NCBI GenBank assembly: GCA_028565635.1
Contig: JAOXYB010033173.1
Location: forward strand, 12,422-29,916
Origin: Phoronis ovalis
Lineage: Eukaryota > Phoronida > Phoronidae
Direction of reading: 5' to 3'
DNA: 17,495 bases
The translations under genes were made by a program, and so were the position numbers. A model generated the notes under the pieces. That model was not told where the DNA came from, ran no database searches, and worked only from the letters and a program-made list of their open reading frames with translations. Of this stretch, positions 17,211 to 17,495 are shown piece by piece (position 1 is the first letter of the stretch; the number at the start of each line of letters is the position of its first letter).

Positions 17211-17495
17211 CTAAACAACAAAATCAAATACTTAAATATATGTACTAATGAATGGTTTACTAAGTCATTAAATGTACTAAAGAATAAAATTCAGCAACTG
17301 ACTTACAGATACAACAGAATCAGAAACATGTGCATGTATTGGCAATAGACATTTCTATTCATTCTTTCAAACTGTCAAGTCATCAGCCAGAGGCTACAGG
17401 TGTTATCACTATTACTGCTTTTATAAACAAGAGGTCTGCGGGTGCAGACAGATGCCCATCATATGATGTAGTTTCTGTAGTTGTAAAGCCATCTT
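17211..17495 (-). other. UBR5 intron at the right edge; no exon assigned
   Basis: The expected upstream MLLE exon (LYP-type helix) is not found here. On the - strand a frame from 17493 to about 17385 stays open and starts DGFTTTETTSYDGHLSAPAD, but it matches nothing I know in UBR5. A GTAAGT donor-like string on the - strand near 17306-17301 has only a 16-codon open stretch before it. Confidence 0.4.

Noticed and set aside
1-17495. CRISPR array, bacterial operon, phage or toxin system
   Set aside because: No regularly spaced repeats, no ribosome-binding-site-led compact genes; the content is spliced animal genes with ordinary introns.

Overview
This is AT-rich, intron-dense eukaryotic DNA. 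It holds most or all of one gene on the + strand and the 3' part of a second gene on the - strand, facing each other tail to tail. The coding parts lie in many short exons (about 70-390 bases) with GT-AG borders and matching reading phases, so single long ORFs explain little. Both encoded proteins are animal families. The short introns, base composition and a small transposon with TA-type ends suit an arthropod, perhaps an insect, but the species cannot be named from the sequence alone.

Layout: 1-1253 is upstream sequence with no recognisable gene. 1254-12458 (+) is a transmembrane channel-like (TMC) gene. I assembled it as 16 exons that join in frame to about 813 codons, carrying the family signature Cys-Trp-Glu-Thr and about ten membrane segments. 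It looks closer to the TMC5/TMC7 branch than to TMC1/2. 12459-14118 is the space between the two convergent genes, with a short tandem duplication and candidate poly(A) signals for both. 14119-17210 (-) is the last six exons of a UBR5 (EDD/hyd) type HECT E3 ubiquitin ligase: most of the MLLE/PABC domain, an acidic linker and the whole HECT domain with its catalytic cysteine. The rest of UBR5 lies beyond the right edge. 17211-17495 is probably UBR5 intron.

Introns hold the mobile or repeated DNA: a MITE-like element with Tc1/mariner-type ends (about 4959-5252), a perfect 15-bp hairpin (4130-4174), a diverged repeat shared between a TMC intron and a UBR5 intron, and two weak tRNA-SINE-like segments. 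The two genes have no known joint pathway: one is a membrane protein of the TMC channel family, the other a nuclear/cytoplasmic ubiquitin ligase. I see no evidence for a new multi-gene system. The points most worth a second look are the intronic elements, the two possible TMC C-termini and the convergent 3' ends.
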